Shown here one piece after another: positions 32,885 through 43,900 of a stretch of 64,000 nt of DNA. Every line of letters begins with the position of its first letter. The first letter of the stretch is position 1. The stretch comes from Oreohelix idahoensis (lineage: Eukaryota > Mollusca > Gastropoda > Stylommatophora > Oreohelicidae). The translations under genes were made by a program, and so were the position numbers. Under the pieces are notes generated by a model. The model ran no database searches. It saw nothing but the letters and a program-made list of their open reading frames with translations, and was not told where the DNA came from. The DNA is taken from positions 1 through 64,000 of the forward strand of contig JAMPIV010018959.1 in NCBI GenBank assembly GCA_024509875.1. The letters run 5' to 3'.

Positions 32885-34660
32885 AGCTGCTTCACCCTGC
32901 AATTTTTGTGTGAAATTGTTCCAACGTGTAATTTTTTATGAACTGTGTCATCATAGATTTTTTTTTTTAATAAACTGTTTCATCCTGCAAATGTATGTGA
33001 ACTGTTTCATCCTGCAAATTTATGTGAACTGTTTCATCCTGCAAATTTATGTGAACTGTTTCATCCTGCAAATTTATGTGAACTGTTTCATCCTGCAAAT
33101 TTATGTGAACTGTTTCATCCTGCAAATTTATGCGAAATAAATCCTACTATAATCTTATGTGAACTGTTTTTATCCTGTCGTCCTGTGTAAACTGTTTCAT
33201 TGTGCAATTTTTCTGTGAACGGTTTCATCCTGTACCGTCATGTGAATTGTTTTCCCGTACTGTTATGTTAATTGTTTCATCCCGCACTGTTATATGACGT
33301 GTTTCATCCAGTGCTGTTATGTGAATGGTTTTATCTTGTCTACTAATGATTTCTATATCATCTAATTTATGTGTGAGGTGTTCCATCGACTGATTTTTCT
33401 GTGAGATATTTCGTCAATTATTTTTTTTTCTTTCAGCTGTTTCGTCAAATTATTTTTTTTAGGTGAGCTGTTCCATTTACTCATTTTTCTGTGAGCTGTT
33501 TCATCGACTTATTTTTCTGTGAGCTGTTTCGCCAAATAATTTTTTGTTCTGTGAGCTGTTTCGTCAAATGATTTTTTACTGATAGCTGTTTCGTCAAATA
33601 ATTTTTTGTTGTTGAGCTGTTTCGTCAAATAATTTGTTTCTATGAGCTGTTTCGTCAAATAATTTATTTTTCTGTGAGCTGTTTCGTCAAATAATTTGTT
33701 TCTGTGACCTGTTTCGTCAAGTAATTTTTTTCTGTGAGATATTTCGTCAAATAATTTTTTTTTTCCGTGAGCTGTTTCGTCAAGTAATTTTTTCTGTGAG
33801 CTGTTTCATCAAGTAATTTTTATGTGAGTTTTTTCATTTGTCTTTTTATGTTAACTGTTTCATCAAGTAATTTTTATGTGAGTTGCTGCATTTGTCTCCT
33901 TATGTTAACTGTTTCATCCGATAATCTTGTATGACCTGCTTCCCCAGTAATGTTCCATCAATTGCTTCATTCCTGTAACCGTATTAGAGATATTCACCAT
34001 GCAATATTTTGTGAACTGTTTAATTTTTTGTGTAAACTGTTATTATCTGTGTCTCTAATGAACTGTTTCATCCTGTAATCTTATGTAACTTGTTTAATCC
34101 TGTAAACGTGTGTGAACTATTTCATCGTGTAGTATTTTTCGAACATTTTAATTTTGTACGCTTTTGTGATCTGTTTTGTGGTTTAGTCGTTTGTGAACTG
34201 TGTCATCACTGTAATCTTTCGTGAACTGTGTCGTCACTCTAATCTCTTGTGAACTGGGTCGTCCCGTAATCTTTTGTGAACTGGGTCGTCAGTAAATCGT
34301 TTGTGAACTGGGTCGTTCTGTATTTCGTGAACTGGGTCGTCCTGTCATCTTTTATGTCCTGAGTCATTGTGAACTATTTTGTTAATTGGGTCGTGCTGTA
34401 AAATTGTGTGAATTGTGTCGTATCTTTTGTTAATTGTTCCATGGTGCAATATACTGTTAGCTGTTTCACCTTGTCAATCCTTTACCAAATGTTGTATCTA
34501 AAATCCTTTGTTTACAGTTTCGGCATGTAATCTTTGGTGAATTGTTGCATTGTACAATAATTTGCGAAATGTTTGATTGTGTTAATCTTTTGTGAACTCT
34601 TTCAGCGTAGAATCTGTTGTCAGTTGTTTCTCACTGAAGTATTTTTGTAGCATGTTTCTA
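32885..34660. repeat. Minisatellite field, 27-32-bp units, about 60 copies
   Basis: The unit resembles tgtgaactgtttcatcctgtaa plus a T-rich tail. It is zoned: a homogeneous 27-bp block with tgcaaatttatg at about 32985-33130; a gagctgtttcgtcaaataat block with long T-runs at about 33470-33830; an aactgggtcgtc block at about 34200-34350; degenerate units between and at the edges. The short ORF at 32910 is periodicity only. Confidence 0.95.
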
Positions 34661-34829
34661 ACGTAATCTGTCATATCAAGATTTCATTACATGTATGAAT
34701 GAATTTTTATTTTCATTATTAATAAAAGTGGACCTGGGATCAATTAGTCATATATTTCTTTTGTTGTTTTGAATGTACGCCTTTATGTTGTTCTGGTGTT
34801 TAAAGCAACACCCTTGAAGCTTTATTCGT

Positions 34830-34925
34830 AGTTGTAGAATGTAGTAAAGGAAGATGGTTGTAGAATGAAGTAAAGGAAGATGGTTGTAGAATGTAGTAAA
34901 GGAAGATGGTTGTAGAATGTAGTGT
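34830..34925. repeat. 28-bp tandem repeat, about 3.5 copies
   Basis: The unit gttgtagaatgtagtaaagg plus aagatg repeats with one base change. Confidence 0.93.
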
Positions 34926-34974
34926 GGCCGAGATTGCAATAGTGTCAATTTTTTGCGCTATATACAAATGCAGG

Positions 34975-35110
34975 ACACTCCATTGGCTGCAGCAACAGCA
35001 TTCATGCACTTTTAAAGCCATGGTTTCTGAAACAATGCATTTTAAAAGATGAGGCTGGTACCCCCCGCACAACCTCTTATTGGTCGCCTCTTACGAAATA
35101 TCCAGGTCAC
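34975..35110 (+). repeat. Dispersed repeat A, 3' part
   Basis: It contains catggtttctgaaacaatg, aagatgaggctggtacc and attggtcgcctcttacgaaa. Confidence 0.6.
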
Positions 35111-35114
35111 ACAC

Positions 35115-35403
35115 AAAATGATGCATACTACCAGCTCAACAGAAGAGAACAAGTGGCAATCTTCAGACTTTGCACTAGCCACAACAGATTGAGATTCCAT
35201 CTATTCAACAAGCTAAAGATAGGAACTACCGATCAGTGTAACTGTGGCACTGATAAAATGACTGCTGAACATCTGCTTCAAAGTTGCCTAACGTACGCGG
35301 AACAGAGAAAGCGCATATGGCTGACACCTGTACCATTCGTGGAAAAGCTCTACGGAGATTCTAATAGCCTCAAACTGACTACTGCTTTCTTTGAAAAAAA
35401 TTA
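35115..35403 (+). pseudogene. Jockey-like LINE, C-terminal end of the RT/RNase H region
   Basis: The translation includes FRLCTSHNRLRFHLF, then C-N-C-G...TAEHLLQSC, a Cys/His arrangement at the end of many Jockey-type ORF2 proteins, ending KLTTAFFEKN. It is 5'-truncated. The 3' tail is gtcttcttcttcg. Confidence 0.75.
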
Positions 35404-35404
35404 A

Positions 35405-35590
35405 GTGAACGTCTTCTTCTTCGTTCACCCTCAGATGTCAACTTGAATAAGTTCAAAGTTCACCCTCAGATGTCAACTTGAATAAGTTCAAAGAAAGCAG
35501 TGGTCAGCCTGAGGCTGTTGATATCTCCGTAGATTTTCTCCAGGAAAGTGGACGTCTGAGAGTGTACGATGAAGAAGAAGTCTGGTAATA
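35405..35590 (-). mobile_element. Second copy of the same LINE 3' end, inverted
   Basis: The minus strand encodes FLEKIYGDINSLRLTTAFFE, matching the end of the adjacent plus-strand fragment. A 36-bp block (gttcaccctcagatgtcaac and onward to ataagttcaaag) is repeated directly at about 35422-35457 and 35457-35492. Confidence 0.75.
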
Positions 35591-35689
35591 TCGTAGTATC
35601 CATTACTGCTAAAAGCAGAGACAGAATTTGAAAAGATGACAGCAGAAAAGTTGTAAGAACTGTCATAATCATGCTCCTCTTCCTTCCGT

Positions 35690-35890
35690 ATAGAGCCTGT
35701 AACCACTACAACAGCTGGTCGCTGGACAGGAAGCTGGCACCAAGGATTCACATACTCTTGTGGCGGGTGTTTATGTAGCAAATAGTTTTACGTAATGAAG
35801 TCTTAAGTATCATGTACAACTTCATATTTATCGCCTTGTACGACATGCTTGAGGAGCAGTGGGAATATTATTTCTTTGTTTCATTAGAGA
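35690..35890 (+). repeat. Dispersed repeat A copy
   Basis: It contains ccgtatagagcctgtaacca, gggtgtttatgtagc and tatcgccttgtacgacatgc. Confidence 0.65.
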
Positions 35891-38394
35891 CCCTGTGGTA
35901 GGATGCGATTATGTAAATATAGTTATAGGGGACTTAGTGTACTGACTGAGATCAGCTGTGAAGGTATCTGTATCTAATAAGTTTGGTGTGTTACAGATGA
36001 CCTTACTTGCTACCACATTTAGACCTCAATCAGACTTATTCTTGAATTTAGTGATGACTACGTTTAATGTCTAGGGTTATGATAGTGATGTAGTGTAATT
36101 CACAACAACCAACAGACAGATGAACACCTAAGTTAAGATCCTCAACAAATTGACAACAATATGACAGTCACAAACAACTAACACTCTAAAGATTATCTTA
36201 TTAAGTCAAGGGTTAAACTTTAACAAATGTATTGAATTTTTTTCAATAAATAGATATTCTGATCCTACTACACAGTGAATCAGGAATCTCAAGCAAATGT
36301 AAACACAATGTTTATGTACAAAATTTTATACAAAGGATCTTTGTCCCGACATATAATATTATTATAATATGAGTGTAATGTTGTGAGGTAGTATTATGAG
36401 GCAATACTGGCTGTTTGAGCTAGGTTGTTGGTTGTCATCACGACTTCATGTGTTTGTTACTGGTGGAAATAATATTAAAGGATTCACAGATTCTTTTACT
36501 TTTTAAAACAATTGCTGTCCCCCTTGGACTATTTATGTAAGTTCAATTGAAGTGGGTTATACAAGGGTGAGCTGCTCGTGCTGACAAATTCTTAGCTCAG
36601 ATAGCGGCTGCAGGAAAACTGTCTCCTCTGCTCGCTTGCTTCTCAGTTTGCTAAAAAACCCCACAATGGCCGATATCTTGGGCAAGGAGTCTGCTGCCAG
36701 AGTTCTGGATCAAGCAAGGCTCAGACCATGTGCTGCTATATTAACATCAGTACCACGGTCCCTGAAATAAGAAGGTTGTGCCTCCTTCTTCATAACTAAT
36801 ATATAATATATTTCCACACTGACGTACAAGACAGTACAAACATAAAGTTCAGCGCTGTAGGCCAAATGCTAGCTTTTCATGTGACAATATACACCAGTAT
36901 TCCTCTCCCTAATGGTTACAATGCCTCTGCAATTCCAGCGTTAATCCCTTCTATACAATAGGATAGGTGTCATGTTACATATGGCAATCCAATATATCTA
37001 TCTGTATAGGCAGTTATACTCCTCTCTGACAATCTTTACAAGGTGGAGCAATATCTAGGCTTTGCCTCATGTTTGCTACTGAACCACACACATACAGACA
37101 TAATTTATCATTTCACATTCAATTTTCATATGAAATATATTAAATATGTCTAGCTTACCACAATTCAAGGAAATATTAAACAAGTAACGTTGACTGGCGA
37201 GGAATTCTGGCACAATTTTGATCTGCCTTTGTCCAGGCTTTTCCTTTATTAGAAAATTCTTACCTTGCTCTCAACGTACTTGATTTTCACAAGATTTATT
37301 TTCAAAAATGGCAGTGAACTGACGCTTCTATTTGACCATATCTAACGTTCTAACCAATCAGGCCATGTTTACATGAGCCTTTGAAAAAAACTATCCATCC
37401 TATCCGTTGCCATTAACAACAATATTTGTATTTGCAGTTAGACCATTAAGGTTTCGCCTTACATTTTACTACAGCCAATCAAATCGTATCTAACTTGTCG
37501 GCCTCATTTTCCCCAAAGCAGTGTTTTCCAAACATGCCATAAAAAAATAAGCAGATATGATCTTGTGCTGTCAGTCAACCCCACTATAGTATTTTGGCTA
37601 TAATTTGTTAATTAATAGACTATTTGCGTAACACATAACATATTCTTTGTCAACAAGTCCTAAGGTACAAGAATATATAAGTTTAATGAGGCTAAGTGGC
37701 TTCGTTCAAAATATGTATTTTTCTATGATAGTCGTGTATTTTGCTGTTACCACCTGTTCACTTCCATACTAGGGGATGTCTTCTGTACTGTCAGACTAAT
37801 GTCAGGAGCTTAGACATAAAACAGTAGAATGTCAGGTTTCCCAATAAGACTTTAAACCTGTTTTCAAAACCTAACCTCGTATCGTTAGTGTTTTTTATCA
37901 CTGTTTATTTGAAAAAATCAGGCCTTCATGCGTTTCGCGTGTGATTGGCGTTCACTTTTTAATCGCGAGACGACGTAGTATTATTGCTTCGCTCCGTCTA
38001 TCCTTTCTCGTCTCTGCTTAGCCCGTCTGTCTTTCTAGGTCAACTTTGTGTGTATAATTACATTAATGCTAGTATTGGTATCTAGGTCATTATGCAGTTT
38101 GCATATCAAGGTCTTCTAAGAAATACAGTACCAGTTTTATTTTTAGAAACGACTGTGATTCGCGTGTAGTTTATGCAGACAAAGTAGAAAAAGGGGGGTC
38201 TCTTTTTCAGCAATTATGGCGTTCTACAACGCTGGCGTACGCTATTGTGAAAGCACTGGTCTTTCACCATTCTTCTTTCTTTCATATTATTTCGTTCGGC
38301 TTTACATTTATGTTCTAATTTTCCAGTTTTATTCCAATTTATATATGGGTATTAGAATTTTTCCCCCCCGGCCCCCCCCCCCCCCCTGGAACTG
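35891..38394. other. Unassigned 2.5 kb
   Basis: It is AT-rich, with no long ORF, no clear terminal repeats and no match I can see elsewhere in the window. It ends in a C-run (about 38364-38386) just before the gypsy element's target site. Confidence 0.4.
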
Positions 38395-38399
38395 CACGT

Positions 38400-39879
38400 T
38401 GTTACGTGCAGTCTTTGATATCTTACAATATTATACATAGGTAATTTTTTAGTGCTTAAGGGAAAGTCATTATTGAGTTACTTCCCTTGAAAGTTGTGTC
38501 GGCTCTTTCGATCAAACTCCGCGGATAAATCCATTTTACTGCGATTTATTCGTTGTTTGGGTAATAATAGATTGTTCTTGCTTCAGAATATCTATGGCCT
38601 GAATTTATGTGTATTGTTTGTCTGAGTAGGACGAGTCTGTCTTATATCTGTATATCTTTACATATCTAAGTCGAACTATATGTTCTGTTGTCTCTAGAGA
38701 GGTCGAAGGCTATTCGGCGGATGTGTCGCTAGAGTGTGGTGTGATTTGGCTTCGTCCTGATAGGGACTGTGTGTTTTCCATGTCGGCCTGTCGCCGGGGA
38801 AAAAGTGATCTCAGTATTTGTGGGGAAGGTGATAGTCGTCTAAACCTATCGTGTATGCTTTACCCCAGTGTTTAGTCGTATTGCCAAGGAATGGCAGTTT
38901 CATATTTCCTATACCAAGGTAATCAAAGATACTCTTATGAACTCTCGATCGAAGCCACCATTTTCGATAGTTACGATTTGAATGTCTAAGAGAATATATT
39001 TGACTCGATGAAAACGACTTCGATTCCTAGCAGCACTATATCCTGTAGATTGCAGTCAATTGTTCATGATCAAATCTACAGAGCAATGAAATGTTTTATG
39101 AATGACTAACTTTAGGACAGATTCATTATCTGTATCCAAACGTGAGTGACAGCTCACGAGTGAAGCCATCTTGGAACCAAAACATGTAGTGACTTTCAAG
39201 AAGAGAAAAGGGATGCCCGTATTATCGCTTGTTTAGTCCAGAGATCACTGCTACACATGAGAACCCGTTATTAGCGGTTCAATATTATTATATGGAAAAA
39301 TATGTGCTGAACATTATGTTGAAGAATCGTCGCTAGACGAGATTAGGTTTAGAAGCCATCTGAAATATTGTTTATAAGCTGACGTGCTCAGTCAGTGAAG
39401 TCAGATGATATATGTATGGGCGATACTGAGTGCTTGGCTACTGACAGTCCATTATACACTTATTCTACATGAGTGCCCATGTAACATTGCAAGACCATTT
39501 ATCCACTGTACTATGATGTATTATGGCAACCTGTGATTTGTCACTATCTGTGCTGTCGAGTGTGTACGTCCAATTAAACTTTAGAAAAGGTACACAGTCG
39601 TTGGTGTCGATGACTTCCAGCCATACATGAGTGTGAGAAAAGAACATTTTTTGTCAACACCACGAACCTTTATCATCATTCGCACATTATACACTCAATC
39701 CATGTCTACACACCACTGCGTAGGTCAAGTTGACATTCCATACACTACAGTGGAGCAAACAACACCATAGAGATCTTATCAACTGATGATGATGATGATG
39801 TCTGCTTCCATCCACTTATATCTATCTTTTGGTGGATATCATTAACGGGAATAAAAATCCAACGTTATCAACCTTATCA
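38400..39879 (+). repeat. Left LTR of the gypsy element
   Basis: It starts tgttacgtgcag and ends ccttatca. The start is fixed by the 5-bp duplication and by loss of identity upstream. Confidence 0.96.
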
Positions 39880-39881
39880 AC

Positions 39882-39899
39882 TGGTGGACCAGCTTTCTG
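39882..39899 (+). promoter_or_regulatory. Candidate primer-binding site of the gypsy element
   Basis: The sequence tggtggaccagctttctg begins two bases after the LTR. The diverged copy at 56196 also starts tggtgg after a 2-nt gap. The tRNA is not identified. Confidence 0.6.
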
Positions 39900-40981
39900 G
39901 GTTTGACCTCGCAGAAGTTCAGAAGTCAACAGATTACCGATACCAGACCGTTTCCTGTGGCTGATACGACACACTTGCAGTATTGGTTTGCTCTTTGTCA
40001 ACACTTCGTCACGTGACCTGTCAAGTGAATGCAGTATGTAGGTCAGCGTTGTTGACATTTTTTACATTAGACATTATAGAGTTTCACAGAACAGTTGGAT
40101 CAATTCTTGTCAATGTTAACAGGAAGACAGTATTTGTGAACTAAGAAGTCCTATTTTCATCGATGGATCTTCTTGTTTTCCATATATGAACTTTAATATT
40201 TAAGGCCAGAATGTTTAATTGAATAAAGTGGCAGTTTGTTTGTTTTCATAAAAATAACTTTGCCATTACTGTAAAACTGAGCCTATTTTGCAACACATAC
40301 TATCATACACATAATTTATATATATTTATGTTTACATGTTATTTGTTTGTATAGTATGTTAGTTTCTATGTCAGCGGGTTGTGTTTAAGGTTGGGCGGCG
40401 TCCTCACAACAGAATATCCCACGTCATAGAGGGTCCGTTGTGGGCGTTTTCTATAGGTGCAATTTTCTTGATTGAAAATTTGCTGCGACAACTGTTGCTT
40501 TTGTGTTAGCTGTGAAGTCTGTAATTATTGTTATTTTTGTAATATTTCTTTGTTCTTTAGTTTTGTTTTGATTTGTTTGTAATTTGTTGGTCTAACCTTT
40601 TCTATCTTTCAGTTCTATTCACAATTTATATTCATATATTGTGACGTCATTTGTGTTGTTATTCTTTGCAGATTCAGTGATTATTTTCATTGATTTCCCT
40701 ATTTGATTTATTTTGATTTCTGCAAACGTTCTTGTATTGTCAGTCCTATTTGTACTTTATGTATTCTGTTGGTTGACATATGTTTTATATAGGTATATTT
40801 CATAAGACACAATTGCCTGTGCACTGCACTTGGATTATGGTATAAACCAGTACCTGATTATTATTACTATTATACAAGACCTTATTAAAGGCTTGTGACC
40901 CACAGATATTGGGATAGTATACTGATTAATCAAGTCATTGAGAACTTGTGGTATTATTATTGATTCAGGTGATTAGTATTA

Positions 40982-43900
40982 TTGTTAGACATCATGTCTA
41001 CATTAGAATACTTCATTACACAAGGGAAAGCCCTTGATAAGACTGGTCAACAATTAGAACAATGGGCAGTTGCTCAATATGACAAAGCATTAGCTGCAGA
41101 AGAGAAAAGATTAGCTGCAGAAGAAAGAAAAGCTATGGCGGAAGAGAAAAGATTAGAAAGAGAAGCTGAGGCTGCTGCTGAACAAAAGAAATTGCAGATG
41201 CAGGTGGAGGAAAGGAGATTTGAAGCTGAACAAAAAAAATTAGAAAGAGAAGCTGCAGCTGAACAAAAAAAATTAGAAAGAGAAGCTGCTGCTGAACAAA
41301 AAAGATTAGACAGTGAAGCTGAACAAAAAAAATTAGAAAGAGAAGCTGCTGCTGAACAAAAAAGATTAGACAGTGAAGCTGAACAAAAAAGATTAGACAG
41401 GGAAGCTGAACAAAAAAGATTAGACAGGGAGGCTGAACAAAAAAGATTAGATGCTGAAGAGAAAAAAGCAATAAGAGAACATGAATTTGAGTTGGAGAAA
41501 TTGAGATTGACAAGTATGAGTAATGTTAATCAGGCATCTAGTGGTAATGGTAAACCTTCTACTTACAAGGTTAAGGTTCCACCGTTCAATCAGTCCAGTG
41601 ACGATATTACATTCTGGCTGGATAGATTTGAACGTTCTTGTCGTACACATAATGTGGATAAATCACAATACGCTAATCAATTATCAGAAAACTTGAAAGG
41701 TGAATCTTTGACTAGATTATGCCTTGTAGGAGAAGCAGATAAGGATAATTATGATGTCATTAGGGCGGCTTTGATAAAAAAATATCAGCTAAGTGAGGAA
41801 GGCTATCGCCTTTTATTTAAAACGATGGTACCTGAGACGGGTGTAGAATTCTCAGAATTCACTGCAAAGGCACGTCTCACAGTTGATCGTTGGATTGAGC
41901 TTTCCAAAACAGAAAAAACGTATGAAGGACTTATGGATTTGTTGCTCAGAGATAAGATTATGTCATGTGTGAACAAACCTTTCCTTGAATTTATACATGA
42001 GCGTAAACCCAAATCTCTAAAAGAAATGGAAGAATATTGTTCCCAATATGTCACTGCACACCCCGACGTGACTTTTGGCAACACTAAGATTAAGGAGAGT
42101 ATGCCAGTTGCTTCAGCAACACCATACAATCCCAATTATTCACACAGATTTCAGGGACCTCAAAACAGATTTGATAAAAAAGGTAACCATAATAGTTATC
42201 AAAACCAAGGTAACCAATCATTTCAGGGTTCTTCTTCAAAGAACTGGAGACGACCTGATAGCTCTCGACACAGGGGTGGTCATAATTATAGGAATTTCCG
42301 TAGAGGAAGTAATTATAGAAACTATCAGGGTTATCCGTCTTGGAGTCAACAAGATCATAATTACAGAGATACTCATTATAATGAATATGATAATGGTAAC
42401 CAAGGGAACTATGACTCAAACCCAAATAGGGGTTACAATAGAGGTAACAATAACTACAGAGGTGATAATAACCGAGGTAGATCTCAAAACAAAAGACATA
42501 AACCACATTTTCAGGCAAACTCTGCACAACAAGAGTCCCATGAAGCCTATAAACAGAGTAAAGATAATAATGATGCTAGTAATATGGCATGTGCCGCTTT
42601 TGATTTTGGGAGAGCATCTCAGTGCCCCCAATGCAAAACGTTATTTGAGCCAACCACAGTGTCTACTTTAAGCTGTGGCCATCCTCTTCCTGCTCTTCCG
42701 GCATCAGTCGCGCATGATGGAAGAGGTTCTCTTGTCTTACATAAGGGTTTAGTGAATAACAATCCAGTCTCTGTGCTATTTGATTCTGGATGCACCACAA
42801 TTGGTGTTAGGCAGTCACTCGTAGATCCTTCCCGTGCCACTGGACAAGTAGTCAAATGTGTAACATTTGGCGGCACATTAGAGAAATACTCTACTGCTAT
42901 CATTAGGATTGCTACTCCTTTCTTTACAGGAGATGTACACGCATGTCTTCTTCCGAATCCGATCGCTGACCTCATCATCGGTCGCATTCATGGAGTCAAA
43001 GAATGCACTCCGCAACAAATTTCCACGTGGGAAAGGCAAAACATGCAGATTGCTAACGCTGTAGTCACTAGAGCTCAGGCTCTTAATATGCCTCAAACTT
43101 CATCTACTGAAGATAATGAAGTGCATAACCAAGATAATCCCTTGGTAATTTCTCGTGACTCGTTTATAAAACAGCAAGAAGATGATCCCACTCTGAAGAA
43201 ATTCTTCATTCTTGCAACTAAAGGTGATCCGAATAAAGACACAAGTCGTAAATCGTGGATTACAAAGAAGAATGGCGTACTTGTACGTATGGTTCAAGAC
43301 TCCATTACGTCAAGTCATTCTCAAATCCTGGTTCCCAAGAATTTGAGAGTTAAAATTTTGCAGCACGCTCACGACTCTCAGTGTGCTGGACACATGGGTT
43401 TTTCCCGTACTAAGTCAAGAGTCCTTGCGGCTTTCTTTTGGCCATTGGTAAACAAGGACATACGGATTTATTGTCGATCTTGTAAAGTATGTCAGGAAGT
43501 TAAATCCAAAGGTCCACGGCATGCTGCACCCATTCAGGCGGCGGACATTCCTATTCGGCCGTTTCAAAAAATGGCCATAGACATTATTGGTCCATTTAAG
43601 ATCAAGTCTGCCAGAGGACATCAGTTTATCTTGACGTGTGTTGATATGTGCACACGTTGGCCAGAGGCTATTCCTCTGAAGAGCATTACTACTGCTGATA
43701 TTGCAGATGCTCTTTGGCTTATATTTTCTCGTCTGGGGTTCCCCGGAGAGATATTGTCAGACCATGGCACCCAACTAATATCAGATACCATGTCTCAAGT
43801 AATGTCTACTCTGCAGATAGATAGATCTTTAAGTAGTATCTACCATCCAATGTCTAATGGTATGGTCGAACGCCTTAATAGAACACTTAAAAACTTACTG

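Noticed and set aside
32885..34660. CRISPR-like regularly spaced repeats
   Set aside because: Units are contiguous and degenerate with no unique spacers, in a eukaryotic context with no cas genes; it is a minisatellite.
36590..36790. Possible host exon around an atggccgatatcttgggc start
   Set aside because: The frame is short, with no convincing splice donor or family match.
42075..42671. 198-codon plus-strand ORF and several minus-strand ORFs over the gypsy Gag
   Set aside because: They are shadow frames of the low-complexity Asn/Arg-rich region.
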